Shown one piece after another: positions 1 to 8,120 of a stretch of 44,444 bases of DNA; the first letter of the stretch is position 1, and each line of letters begins with the position of its first letter. The stretch comes from Balneolaceae bacterium. GTDB taxonomy: Bacteria; Bacteroidota; Rhodothermia; Balneolales; Balneolaceae. The stretch is taken from assembly GCA_034521495.1 (NCBI GenBank), contig JAXHMK010000003.1, forward strand, positions 1 to 44,444, in the 5' to 3' direction. The notes below the pieces were generated by a model. The model was not told the DNA's origin. It made no database searches and saw only the letters and a program-made list of their open reading frames with translations. Both the position numbers and the translations under genes were made by a program.

Positions 1-1
1 T

Positions 2-2398
2 CCCATCTCCGAAAAAACCTCGGACATGGAAAAAAACGAAGGCTTCTTCGATTACTGGTGGGATGAATCTGAAGGCAAAATCTGGCTGGAGATCGACAAA
101 CTTGAGCAAGAGTTTATCTATGTGAATTCTCTGGCGGCAGGAATTGGATCAAATGATATCGGCCTGGACCGGAGTCAGCTTGGGGATACGCGGATTGTAA
201 AGTTTGAGAAGGTTGGGCCAAAAGTTCTGCTGGTTCAGCCCAATTACGATTATCGGGCCACGTCAAATAATCCGCTGGAAGAAAAATCTATTAATGAAGC
301 GTTTGCTCAATCCGTGTTGTTTGGATTTGAAGTGGCTGCGGAAGAGGACGGTCGAATCCTGATCGATATTACCGATTTTTTGATGCAGGATGCCCACGGT
401 GTGGCCGAGAGACTTAGCGAGAGTGACCAGGGAAATTATTCAGTGAATCAATCCCGCTCGGCAATTCACTTGCCGGGGACGTTCAATTTTCCCAAAAACA
501 CAGAGTTTGAGGCGACACTTACATTCACGGGAAGCGGAGCCGGGGGTTGGCTCCGGTCAGTCACACCCACGCCGAATGCGGTAACCGTTCGTCAGCACCA
601 CTCCTTTGTGGAACTGCCGGATGATGAGTATCAACCCAGAAAATTCGACCCACGCTCTGGCTATTTTACGATTGGATACCAGGATTACAGCGCTCCCATT
701 GGCGGTGAGTTTTATAAGCAGTATATCGTCCGCCACCGGTTGGAAAAGAAAAATCCGGAAGCGGATGTTAGTGAGCCGGTTGAGCCGATTGTCTATTACC
801 TGGATAACGGAACTCCCGAACCGGTTCGGTCGGCTCTGCTGGACGGTGCCCGCTGGTGGAACCAGGCGTTTGAAGCGATTGGATACGAAAATGCGTTTCA
901 GGTTGAGATTCTGCCGGATGACGCCCATCCGCTTGATGTCCGGTATAATGTGATCAACTGGGTGCACCGGTCCACGCGGGGCTGGTCGTACGGATCTTCA
1001 GTGGTGGATCCGAGAACGGGCGAGATCATCAAAGGAAATGTGCTGCTGGGATCGCTGCGGGTTCGTCAGGATTACTTGATTGCTGAGGGATTGCTGGCCC
1101 CGTATGAAGAGGGCACGGAACCCGATGATGAGATGCTGGAGATGGCGCTCGCCCGAATTCGTCAGCTATCGGCTCACGAAGTAGGTCACACACTTGGCTT
1201 AGCCCATAACTTTGCCGCCAGTACCAACGATCTGGCTTCCGTAATGGATTACCCGCATCCCCGGGCGACGGTTCTTCCGGATGGTACACTGAGCCTGGAA
1301 AATGCTTACGATACCGACATCGGCAAGTGGGATAAACGAACCATTGCATACGGCTACCAGGATTTTCCGGATGATGTAAACGAGGAAGAAGCACTTGAAG
1401 AAATTATACAGGAGACTCTGGATATGGACTTGCTTTATATTTCTGATGAAGCCGCGCGTCCCCAAAACGGTGTTCATCCGAAAGCTCATCTTTGGGACTA
1501 CGGAACCGATGTGATTGATCAGATGGATCATATCCTGGATATTCGCAGAACTGCGCTCAACAATTTTGATGAGGAAGTAATCCGGATGGGACGGCCGATG
1601 GCAGATCTGGAAAATGCACTCGTCCCGATCTATCTCTATCATCGATATCAGATAGAAGCCGTTTCGAAACTGATTGGGGGTGTGAACTACGCATACAATC
1701 TTCGTGGGGATGATCAAACCAATCCTGAAATAGTAGATGCCCAACTTCAGCGAAATGCCGTTCAGTCGCTCATTCAAACCCTTCAGCCCAATGAATTAGC
1801 CCTGCCCGAAGAGATTCTGGATCTGATCCCGCCACAACCGGTGCAGACTCCATCATCCAGGGAACATTTCAGGGGATATACCAATCCCATGCTCGATCCG
1901 GTAGCGATGGCGGAAGTTGCGGCAGATCAAACAGCCAATATGATTTTTAACGCGGAACGAGCAGCCCGGCTCACAACACAATCAGCAAGGAATCCTGTAT
2001 TTCCCGATTTGATGGAAGTAACGGAAGAGGTATTGAATGCCACAATTTTAGGAGACATGAGTGAAGGATATAAGGGAGCCATTCAGCGAGGTGTGAATAT
2101 AGCCGTTTTTCGAAATTTGGTTGAACTCGCCTCCAACGAAAATGCCTCACCGGATGTAAAAGCGATTACCAAATCTGTTCTCGAAGATCTGCAGCTTAAT
2201 TTAACCGAGCGTATATTAGGACTTGACAACACGGTTTGGAACGCTCATTATAACTATATTCTCGGGTTGATCGAACAGTACAACAAAGAACCCGAATCAT
2301 TTTCAACACCTCCGGCTCCATACACTCCTCCGGGTTCGCCGATTGGAAGTGGGTATCTATTTGAATATGGATGCGGAACCTTATCCATCGAACATTAA
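2..2398 (+). CDS. Zinc-dependent metzincin metalloprotease (DUF5117/PF16313 type), 5' end missing
   Basis: Large secreted zinc protease of the Bacteroidota family with an N-terminal DUF5117-like region and a Met-zincin domain (PF16313). Counting from the first ATG at 26, the zinc site HEVGHTLGLAH is at residues 384-394, with ligands H384, H388 and H394 and catalytic E385. A Met-turn (SVMDYPH, M407) follows, which fits the metzincin pattern HExxHxxGxxH. The frame stays open from base 2 through 26, reading PISEKTSDMEK, and family members normally carry a signal peptide and a short leader. The true start is therefore upstream of the window and the ATG at 26 is internal. The gene ends 14 bp before the GH43 start. 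Natural substrates of this family are unknown to me; an exported proteolytic role is inferred. Confidence 0.88.
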   Translation, partial: PISEKTSDMEKNEGFFDYWWDESEGKIWLEIDKLEQEFIYVNSLAAGIGSNDIGLDRSQLGDTRIVKFEKVGPKVLLVQPNYDYRATSNNPLEEKSINEAFAQSVLFGFEVAAEEDGRILIDITDFLMQDAHGVAERLSESDQGNYSVNQSRSAIHLPGTFNFPKNTEFEATLTFTGSGAGGWLRSVTPTPNAVTVRQHHSFVELPDDEYQPRKFDPRSGYFTIGYQDYSAPIGGEFYKQYIVRHRLEKKNPEADVSEPVEPIVYYLDNGTPEPVRSALLDGARWWNQAFEAIGYENAFQVEILPDDAHPLDVRYNVINWVHRSTRGWSYGSSVVDPRTGEIIKGNVLLGSLRVRQDYLIAEGLLAPYEEGTEPDDEMLEMALARIRQLSAHEVGHTLGLAHNFAASTNDLASVMDYPHPRATVLPDGTLSLENAYDTDIGKWDKRTIAYGYQDFPDDVNEEEALEEIIQETLDMDLLYISDEAARPQNGVHPKAHLWDYGTDVIDQMDHILDIRRTALNNFDEEVIRMGRPMADLENALVPIYLYHRYQIEAVSKLIGGVNYAYNLRGDDQTNPEIVDAQLQRNAVQSLIQTLQPNELALPEEILDLIPPQPVQTPSSREHFRGYTNPMLDPVAMAEVAADQTANMIFNAERAARLTTQSARNPVFPDLMEVTEEVLNATILGDMSEGYKGAIQRGVNIAVFRNLVELASNENASPDVKAITKSVLEDLQLNLTERILGLDNTVWNAHYNYILGLIEQYNKEPESFSTPPAPYTPPGSPIGSGYLFEYGCGTLSIEH

Positions 2399-2412
2399 AC
2401 AAAGCTATAATC

Positions 2413-3543
2413 ATGTCTAATCAATTGTCTACAAAGCTTTTATTTATCATTGTTTTAACTATCGGGATTCTTTTAGTTGGCTGTCAGGGAGATTCCGATT
2501 CTGAAATGTCAGATTCTTCGGCAGAAGCAGAAACTGTTCTGAGTTCTGTAATGAGCGACACCCTGAACGCCATTTCCGAACCATTGGTCGATCATATGTA
2601 CACAGCCGATCCGTCAGCCCACGTGTTTGATGGTACGCTCTACATCTATCCATCGCACGATTATGAATCCGGAATTCCGCAGGATGACCTCGGCAGCCAT
2701 TTCGATATGAAAGATTACCACGTGTTTTCGATGGAAACTGTGGGTGGAGAAGTAACCGATCACGGAATGGCTTTGCACGTAGATGATGTCCCCTGGGCAG
2801 ATCGGCAGATGTGGGCTCCCGATGCCAACAGGAAAGGTGATACATACTACTTTTATTTTCCGGCAAAGGATGAGAATGGAGTATTCTTCATAGGTGCGGC
2901 CACGGCCGACTCACCCACCGGACCTTTTGATCCGCAGCCTGAACCGATTGAAGGTAGCTACAGTATGGACCCGGCTGTGTATAAAGACACGGATGGTGAG
3001 TATTACATGTATTTTGGCGGAATCTGGGGCGGTCAGCTCCAGCGGTGGGAAACCGGTGAGTATGTGGAAGAAGATGTTTATCCTGCAGATGACGAACCCG
3101 CGATTATGCCAAAAATTGCACGCATGAGTGATGATATGCTGAGCTTTGATGAAGAACCCAAAGATGTGATGCTTTTGGATCAAAATGGAGATCCAATCAC
3201 AGCCGGAGATAACGACCGACGATTTTTCGAAGCCGCCTGGGTTCACAAATATAACGACACGTACTACTTCTCATACTCCACAGGCGATACTCACAAAATA
3301 GTCTATGCAACCGGTGATAATCCCTACGGACCGTTTACATACCAGGGAGTAATTCTGGAGCCGGTCATCGGATGGACAAACCATCATTCCATTGCTGAGT
3401 TCGAAGGAAAATGGTACCTGTTCTACCACGACACAGAACTCTCCGGTGGTCAGACTCACCTCAGAAATATCAAAATGGCTGAGATGACACATAATCCCGA
3501 TGGAAGTATTGAGACGATAGATCCGTATCCGGATATGGAGTAA
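2413..3543 (+). CDS. Glycoside hydrolase family 43 lipoprotein
   Basis: Five-bladed beta-propeller glycosidase of the GH43 type, a family that acts mainly on arabinan and xylan side chains. The start at 2413 is chosen over an in-frame start at 2371 because it gives a clean lipoprotein signal (hydrophobic residues 9-22, lipobox LVGC, lipidated C24) and avoids overlap with the protease gene. Likely catalytic residues are D66 in TADPSAHVF (base), D186 in SMDPAVYKD (pKa modulator) and E273 in FFEAAWVHK (acid). Blade-like motifs such as WAPDANRKGDTYYFYFP and HHSIAEFEGKWYLFYHD also fit. At 376 aa it is a single-domain member. No SusCD pair or other glycosidase lies next to it, so the substrate cannot be inferred from context. 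Confidence 0.88.
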   Translation: MSNQLSTKLLFIIVLTIGILLVGCQGDSDSEMSDSSAEAETVLSSVMSDTLNAISEPLVDHMYTADPSAHVFDGTLYIYPSHDYESGIPQDDLGSHFDMKDYHVFSMETVGGEVTDHGMALHVDDVPWADRQMWAPDANRKGDTYYFYFPAKDENGVFFIGAATADSPTGPFDPQPEPIEGSYSMDPAVYKDTDGEYYMYFGGIWGGQLQRWETGEYVEEDVYPADDEPAIMPKIARMSDDMLSFDEEPKDVMLLDQNGDPITAGDNDRRFFEAAWVHKYNDTYYFSYSTGDTHKIVYATGDNPYGPFTYQGVILEPVIGWTNHHSIAEFEGKWYLFYHDTELSGGQTHLRNIKMAEMTHNPDGSIETIDPYPDME

Positions 3544-3575
3544 AACGTGAAACGGCAGATGTGAAATTGTATTTA

Positions 3576-3717
3576 CCTCTCCCAAACCCTCTCCTCAAGG
3601 AGAGGGCTTACAGTTACTTGTGGGCAACCTGGTTTGATTTAAATCATTTGATGATGGCGAACAAAAGAGAAAATAAAACTCCCCTCTCCCGCGGGAGAGG
3701 GGCCGGGGGTGAGGGCG
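3576..3717. repeat. Inverted pair of GC-rich palindromic repeats at the 5' end of the DUF559 gene
   Basis: The first palindrome has arms CCCTCTCCT (3587-3595) and AGGAGAGGG (3598-3606), with the flank CTCTCCCAAA on its left. The second is a perfect 22-bp palindrome at 3681-3702 followed by CCGGGGGTGAGGG on its right. The two units sit in opposite orientation about 75 bp apart, and the second is translated in the DUF559 frame as PLSRGRGAGGEG. The composition differs sharply from the AT-rich neighbours. A related palindrome with the same CCT-CA-AGG core lies at 19016-19031. Confidence 0.75.
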
Positions 3718-4118
3718 AAAAAAGCAACAAATCGATAAAGCTTTCACTCCATGCAGGCGCAGAGCCCTATCAATTCAGATATGCAAAAGAACTCCGCCGG
3801 GAAATGACAAAGGCTGAAGAAGTGCTTTGGGAACAACTTCGCGCCCGTCGTTTCCTAAACCTAAAATTCAGGCGACAGCACCCAATTCTTGATTTTGTTG
3901 TTGATTTCTATTGCCACGAACTAAAGCTGATTGTTGAAGCTGATGGCAAATATCATAGTGAAGAGAATACTCAGTATTATGATGATGAACGGACGAAAGA
4001 GTTACAGCGATATGGTTACTTAGTTATAAGATTTTCAAATGAGGAAATTTTGAATGATATGGATCAGGTTTTGAGACAATTGAAGAAGAAAGTAAAAATC
4101 AGAAAAACTCTGCCATAA
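3654..4118 (+). CDS. DUF559 (VSR/restriction-endonuclease-fold) protein
   Basis: Small nuclease-fold protein of the DUF559 family, related to very-short-patch repair endonucleases. The conserved core begins around FRYAKELRREMTKAEEVLWE and continues through FRRQHPILDFVVDFYCHELK and LIVEADGKYH, the usual acidic active-site region, to LVIRFSNEEIL near the C terminus. The open frame runs back to 3561, but the ATG pair at 3651/3654 is the most plausible start, giving 154 aa. Even so, residues 9-20 are encoded by a palindromic repeat, so the real conserved protein may begin later, for example near the ATG of MTKAEEVLW. It ends 3 bp before the acyltransferase start. Biochemical function is unproven for this family; DNA cleavage is inferred from the fold. 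Confidence 0.82.
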   Translation: MANKRENKTPLSRGRGAGGEGEKSNKSIKLSLHAGAEPYQFRYAKELRREMTKAEEVLWEQLRARRFLNLKFRRQHPILDFVVDFYCHELKLIVEADGKYHSEENTQYYDDERTKELQRYGYLVIRFSNEEILNDMDQVLRQLKKKVKIRKTLP

Positions 4119-4121
4119 CGA

Positions 4122-5320
4122 ATGTTCGACGATTTTACCTTCGAAAAAAATGACCGTGGCTTTTCGCAGAAAGCTTTTTCCTTCATGCGAAAGACGATTA
4201 TTCCGGCCACGAAATATCTCTTTAGTCCGCGTATCATCAACCCGGAAAATATGCCGATGACCGGGCCGTGTTTTATTTACGGGAATCATGCCAACTACTT
4301 TGATCCCTTCATGATCAATGTCGGCATGACCCGAGAACCCACCGCCGGAGTGATGACCCGCGACCAGTTTCATAAAACGCTCCCGCGAATTTTCATGGAC
4401 AGCATCGGCATTGTTCCAACCAGCAAGTATGTACCCGAACCTGGAAGCATTCGCAGTGTGTTGAAAATGATGGATCAAAACCGGATGATTGTCATTTTTC
4501 CCGAAGGCGGCCGTCGCTGGGATGGAAAACCAAAACCTCTCATCGAAACCACACTTAAGTTGTTTTGGAAAATGAAGATCCCGGTTCACCCGGTACAAAT
4601 TCATGGGTCCTATTTAGGATGGCCGCGGTGGGCAGATAAAATCAGAAAAGGAAGTGTAGAACTACATTTTTGGATCCGCTGCATGCATCCGATTTTGATG
4701 ATTATGATACATTTGCCAGTCAATGCCGTAAACTGATCACATTTGATGAATATCATCCGCCGGAGAATGCGATGCCGCAAAAATGCAGTAAACCGGCATC
4801 AGGTATTCACCGATTTCTTTATCGATGCCCGGATACCGGTGTAGATGGAGCCGTTTTCTCACCCGACGGCGAGCATGTATTCAGCCGGACATCCGATTTT
4901 CGATACCGAATGAACACCGCCTCCAGGTTGATCGCCCCGGATGATTCGATTGTATCGATCATCGATCTGCATGAAGAGATTAACGCCATGCCGATGGTTT
5001 TTGAAGATTCCCGGGAAAAAGTATTGCTTCAAAAAAATGGCAGTTTTGTAAATACTCTGGACAAAGAACAGCGCCTTCAGGCAATCGGTCGCGGTTTAGC
5101 ACAACTTACACCAGGCGGGCTTAAAATCGCAGTCGGTTCACGTAAATTTGATTTAACGCTGGATCAAATCCAGTACACCTCTGTTGAGCAAAATCATAAA
5201 TTGACAGTTACCGGCGCTGATCAAAGTATCCAGTTCAACCTGGAAGGACAAAGTGCCCTTCAATGGCAACTTTATATAAACAGGTTGAAAGCTGGCGAAA
5301 ATCCTGTAAATTCGCTGTGA
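4122..5320 (+). pseudogene. PlsC-like 1-acylglycerol-3-phosphate acyltransferase with C-terminal extension, frameshifted
   Basis: Residues 1-183 are a phospholipid acyltransferase: HX4D motif in GNHANYFD (H56, D61) and FPEG at 126-129. These enzymes acylate lysophosphatidic acid at the inner membrane. The frame then breaks in a run of five T at about 4666-4671. The upstream frame runs to a stop at 4734-4736, while the downstream frame continues as FLDPLHASDFDDYD to 5320. One extra T would fuse the two halves into a protein of about 399 aa. The roughly 200-residue extension is not part of a minimal PlsC. It contains a probable beta-rich region near its end (ALQWQLYINRLKAGE) that looks PH/GRAM-like, but I do not recognise it firmly. 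The frameshift could be a sequencing error, a true mutation or slippage. The next gene starts 1 bp after the stop. Confidence 0.8.
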
Positions 5321-5321
5321 C

Positions 5322-6700
5322 ATGGGCTCCTGGACACTCGACATATCTGCCGGAGAATTTTTTCTCGATTTTGCCTGGATGGGCGTTCTCCTGGTTATTG
5401 CTACCTATCTCAGAAGCAAAGTAAGTATTCTCCAAAAATACTTGATTCCCGCCAACCTTTTAGCCGGAACACTCGGGTTGATTTTAGGTGCAAATCTGCT
5501 GGGCTGGATCGACCTTACATCCGAACGATTGGGAACCTACGTCTATCACCTCTTGGCACTTCTGTTTATAGCTTTAGGTTTACGTGCACCGAAAAGCAAA
5601 ATGGGCCTCTCATCTGTAAAATTTGGGCTGATATTTCTCTCCGTTTACCTGGTGCAGGCAATTGTTGGGTTGATTATTGCCTTTATCCTGATCTATACAT
5701 TTCTGCCGGATCTGTTTGCCGGGATCGGGTTGCTGCCGCCTTTGGCTTTTGGGATGAATCCCGGGATTGCGTACACCATCGGTACAAACTGGGAGCAGTT
5801 CGGATTTGCAAGCGGCGGAATTGTAGGACTTACCTTTTCTGCCTGTGGGTTTATGGTGGCTTATACGGTTGGTATATGGTTGGTACGGCAAGGCATCAAA
5901 CAAGGACGCGCAGCCTATATAAACTCCGATGATGAACTGCCGGATGAAGTGAAAAAGGAATTTTGGATAAACCGAAAGCAAATGAAGAAGAGAAAATTAC
6001 CACTTCTTCCGAGAATATTGAGTCGTTTTCACTTCATCTCGGGCTGATCGGTTTTACATTTATACTTACTTACCTGGTGGTAACAGTGCTGGAGTGGGGA
6101 CTGATCTCCGTTGGAGCTGAAAATGAGGTTACAACGCTTTGGTCATTTCATTTTATACTTGCAGCAATTGTGGCTCTTTTTGTTCGCAAGATGATGGATA
6201 CCGTGAATGCCAGCCGGGTGATTGACGACACAACAATGACCCGCTGCTCCAATCTATTTATGGATTTTATGATTGTGGCTTCCGTTGCCGCAATCAGTCT
6301 TGTAGTGGTTGCTCAATACTGGGTGTCTTTACTTGCCATTTCAATCCTGGTGTCTCTTGCAACATGGTGGGTCATTCAATATATGACTCGGGATGCATTT
6401 CAGCAGTTTGAATTTGAACGCTTTGCAACCATTTTTGGCAACATGACCGGAACTCTACAGTCGGCGTTGGTTCTTCTTAGAATTGTAGATTCGGGGATGA
6501 AATCACCCGCCAGTTATAACCTTGTGTATGGTAGCGGACTGGCACTTGTTTTTGGCTTTCCGCTGCTTCTTCTCATCAACGCACCCGTCCACTATTTTGA
6601 TGATCCCACAGAAGGATTCTGGATGGTGCTTTTTGCCCTGATTGCCTATTTGGTTTTGCTTGGTATTGCCTGGCAGTATCTGAAGAGGAATGGGGATTGA
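5322..6700 (+). pseudogene. GltS-like sodium:glutamate symporter family (ESS), frameshifted
   Basis: Polytopic inner-membrane carrier resembling the ESS sodium:glutamate symporters. The N-terminal half (5322 to about 5960) has about six membrane segments with family-like stretches LLPPLAFGMNPGIAYTIGTN and ASGGIVGLTFSACGF. The C-terminal half (about 5963 to 6700) has another five or six segments, including FERFATIFGNMTGTLQSALV and YGSGLALVFGFPLLLLINAP. The halves are in different frames, joined at a run of four T at 5959-5962. One added T gives an in-frame linker EFLDKPKANEEEK and a protein of about 459 aa. Translational slippage is unlikely here because the Phe tRNA would have to re-pair on ATT. 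The transported substrate is not certain; glutamate is a family-level inference. Translationally linked to the acyltransferase gene, with a 1-bp gap. Confidence 0.82.
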
Positions 6701-6724
6701 GATAGAACCAAATTCAGGGGTTAA

Positions 6725-6748
6725 AATTCTTTTAAGAATTCTTTCTTG
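6725..6748 (+). terminator. Weak hairpin after the symporter gene
   Basis: Arms AATTCT and AGAATT with a TTTA loop, followed by the pyrimidine-rich CTTTCTT. The stem is short and AT-rich, so termination here is tentative. A second small hairpin with arms CTTACTT (6774-6780) and AAGTAAG (6785-6791) sits just upstream of the next gene. Confidence 0.3.
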
Positions 6749-6806
6749 ATGCGAGCTATTCACTTCTAACTTCCTTACTTTTATAAGTAAGAAAGTGGAG
6801 AAAATT

Positions 6807-7316
6807 ATGGCTCGGGGAGCTGAATCATATCAATTTTTACCTCTCCTACCTTTTCGATTCAGGTTTGCCGGTTATATAATGATTTTTCTGGGAATCGGAG
6901 CTGCATATCTTTATTTCTTCGGGGGCCGCCCCACATATTTTGAAATCCCTGTTTTTGCAATAGTGACGTCTTACGCCGAGACAAGATGGTTTGTATTTGC
7001 CCAGACTAACGCACTGGACGAACTTGCATTTGTTTTTTCACTACTTGGACTTCTGGCAATCCTGTTTTCTAAAGAGAAACACGAATTGCCGGAAATATCT
7101 TTTTTGAGGATCAAAGCCATTATTTATGGGGTCTACGGTACCTCTCTCTTTCTGATTCTACTATATATCACTGTTTTCGGTTGGCCGATTTTTATTGCTA
7201 TAGCCTGTGCCTTTGCATTTTTCATGGTTCTCTCCATCATCATTTTCAGAGTTTTGGTTTACAAGTATCAAAAAGAGTATAACAACAGTTCAAACACAAA
7301 AGAAGGAGCGCTATGA
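6807..7316 (+). CDS. Hypothetical four-segment membrane protein
   Basis: Not assigned to a named family. The protein has about four hydrophobic segments: around FAGYIMIFLGIGAAYLYFFGG, ELAFVFSLLGLLAILF, AIIYGVYGTSLFLILLYITVF, and the run from FIAIACAFAFFMVL through FRVLVYKY. A short polar Lys/Asn/Ser-rich tail ends it. A GTG start at 6795 is possible, but ATG at 6807 is preferred because GGAG at 6797-6800 lies 6 bp before it. The gene overlaps the following lipoprotein gene by four bases (ATGA), so the two are probably translationally coupled. A shared envelope role is an inference from that coupling only. Confidence 0.7.
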   Translation: MARGAESYQFLPLLPFRFRFAGYIMIFLGIGAAYLYFFGGRPTYFEIPVFAIVTSYAETRWFVFAQTNALDELAFVFSLLGLLAILFSKEKHELPEISFLRIKAIIYGVYGTSLFLILLYITVFGWPIFIAIACAFAFFMVLSIIIFRVLVYKYQKEYNNSSNTKEGAL

Positions 7317-7984
7317 AACGTATAATGTATTTTTTTATGACCACAATGGTGTTCATTGTTCTAAGCTCATGCGGATTATTGGATGGAAATGACGATGATT
7401 CAGGCACAAGTCCGCTGGGAGGAGATCCGTCACCAATGGCTGCATTAGGAAATGAGTTTTCACTGTATGCAGCAGGACTTGGAGTTTCTGAGTCGAATGC
7501 AGTGGTTACGTATCAGTCGGATGATATTGCTACAATTACAGCCAGTGGTAAAGTTACGGACCCGATGATGAAATCAATTTTGGAGCTTTCGCCCACATTT
7601 GAGATGGAAAGTCAAAGTTCAGATGTATATTCCGGAACAATAAAAATCAGGCTTACATCAAAGGGTATCCAGGATATTTATGAAGACGGCTCACCATTTA
7701 CTCTCATTAACTACGGGGCAAAAAAAGGTGATACATACAAAAAAAAGGTGAACGGAAAAACGATCACGCGTAAAGTTACCAAGGTATCTAAGGATGATGA
7801 TTACGAGTACGGATTTATATATATCAAGGTAATTGAAGTTGAGGAGACCGGAAACGGCATACCTGGTGTGTCAAAAATCAAATACGTTGGAAACCATTTA
7901 TTTGGCTTTGTGGGAATGGAAATATTTTTTGAAGATGGATCCACCAAACGCGCTACGGTAATAAGTGATAACTTTAATGAATAG
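7313..7984 (+). CDS. Hypothetical lipoprotein
   Basis: A 223-residue protein with an N-terminal hydrophobic stretch and a lipobox ending in LSSC (Cys at residue 20), followed by an acidic linker rich in Asp, Gly and Ser, as expected for an outer-membrane lipoprotein. The mature part is mixed beta-like sequence with a Lys-rich patch (GAKKGDTYKKKVNGKTITRK) and a C-terminal stretch ending GMEIFFEDGSTKRATVISD. No family was recognised. A strong Shine-Dalgarno (GAAGGAG at 7301-7307) precedes the ATG, and the four-base overlap with the membrane protein upstream suggests a two-gene unit closed by the terminator at 8010. Confidence 0.72.
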   Translation: MKRIMYFFMTTMVFIVLSSCGLLDGNDDDSGTSPLGGDPSPMAALGNEFSLYAAGLGVSESNAVVTYQSDDIATITASGKVTDPMMKSILELSPTFEMESQSSDVYSGTIKIRLTSKGIQDIYEDGSPFTLINYGAKKGDTYKKKVNGKTITRKVTKVSKDDDYEYGFIYIKVIEVEETGNGIPGVSKIKYVGNHLFGFVGMEIFFEDGSTKRATVISDNFNE

Positions 7985-8009
7985 TAAAAGCTGAGTAATA
8001 ATTGAATAA

Positions 8010-8039
8010 AGGAGGCTTTTAATTAAAGTCTCCTTTTTT
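8010..8039 (+). terminator. Rho-independent terminator after the lipoprotein gene
   Basis: Arms GGAGGCTTT and AAAGTCTCC pair with one G-T wobble around a short AT loop and are followed by a T run (CTTTTTTA). The position just after the stop at 7984 fits. Confidence 0.75.
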
Positions 8040-8078
8040 ATTGGATTATTTTAAAAAAGAATCCATTCTTGTGAAAGG

Positions 8079-8119
8079 AAGCAACGAGCTATTTAAACAC
8101 TATATTTTTGCAGCATTTC
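8079..8119. repeat. 41-bp direct repeat, left copy flanking the insertion sequence
   Basis: The 41 bases from AAGCAACGAGC to GCAGCATTTC are repeated exactly at 9774-9814. The left copy abuts the left inverted terminus of the IS at 8121. It is best read as a long target-site duplication. Confidence 0.85.
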
Positions 8120-8120
8120 A

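Noticed and set aside
26-28. ATG at 26 as the true start of the metalloprotease
   Set aside because: The frame is open to the window edge and the predicted protein lacks the signal peptide expected of this family.
5955-5975. Programmed frameshift in the symporter gene
   Set aside because: The P-site tRNA would have to re-pair on ATT, and this carrier family is not known to use frameshifting; an indel is simpler.
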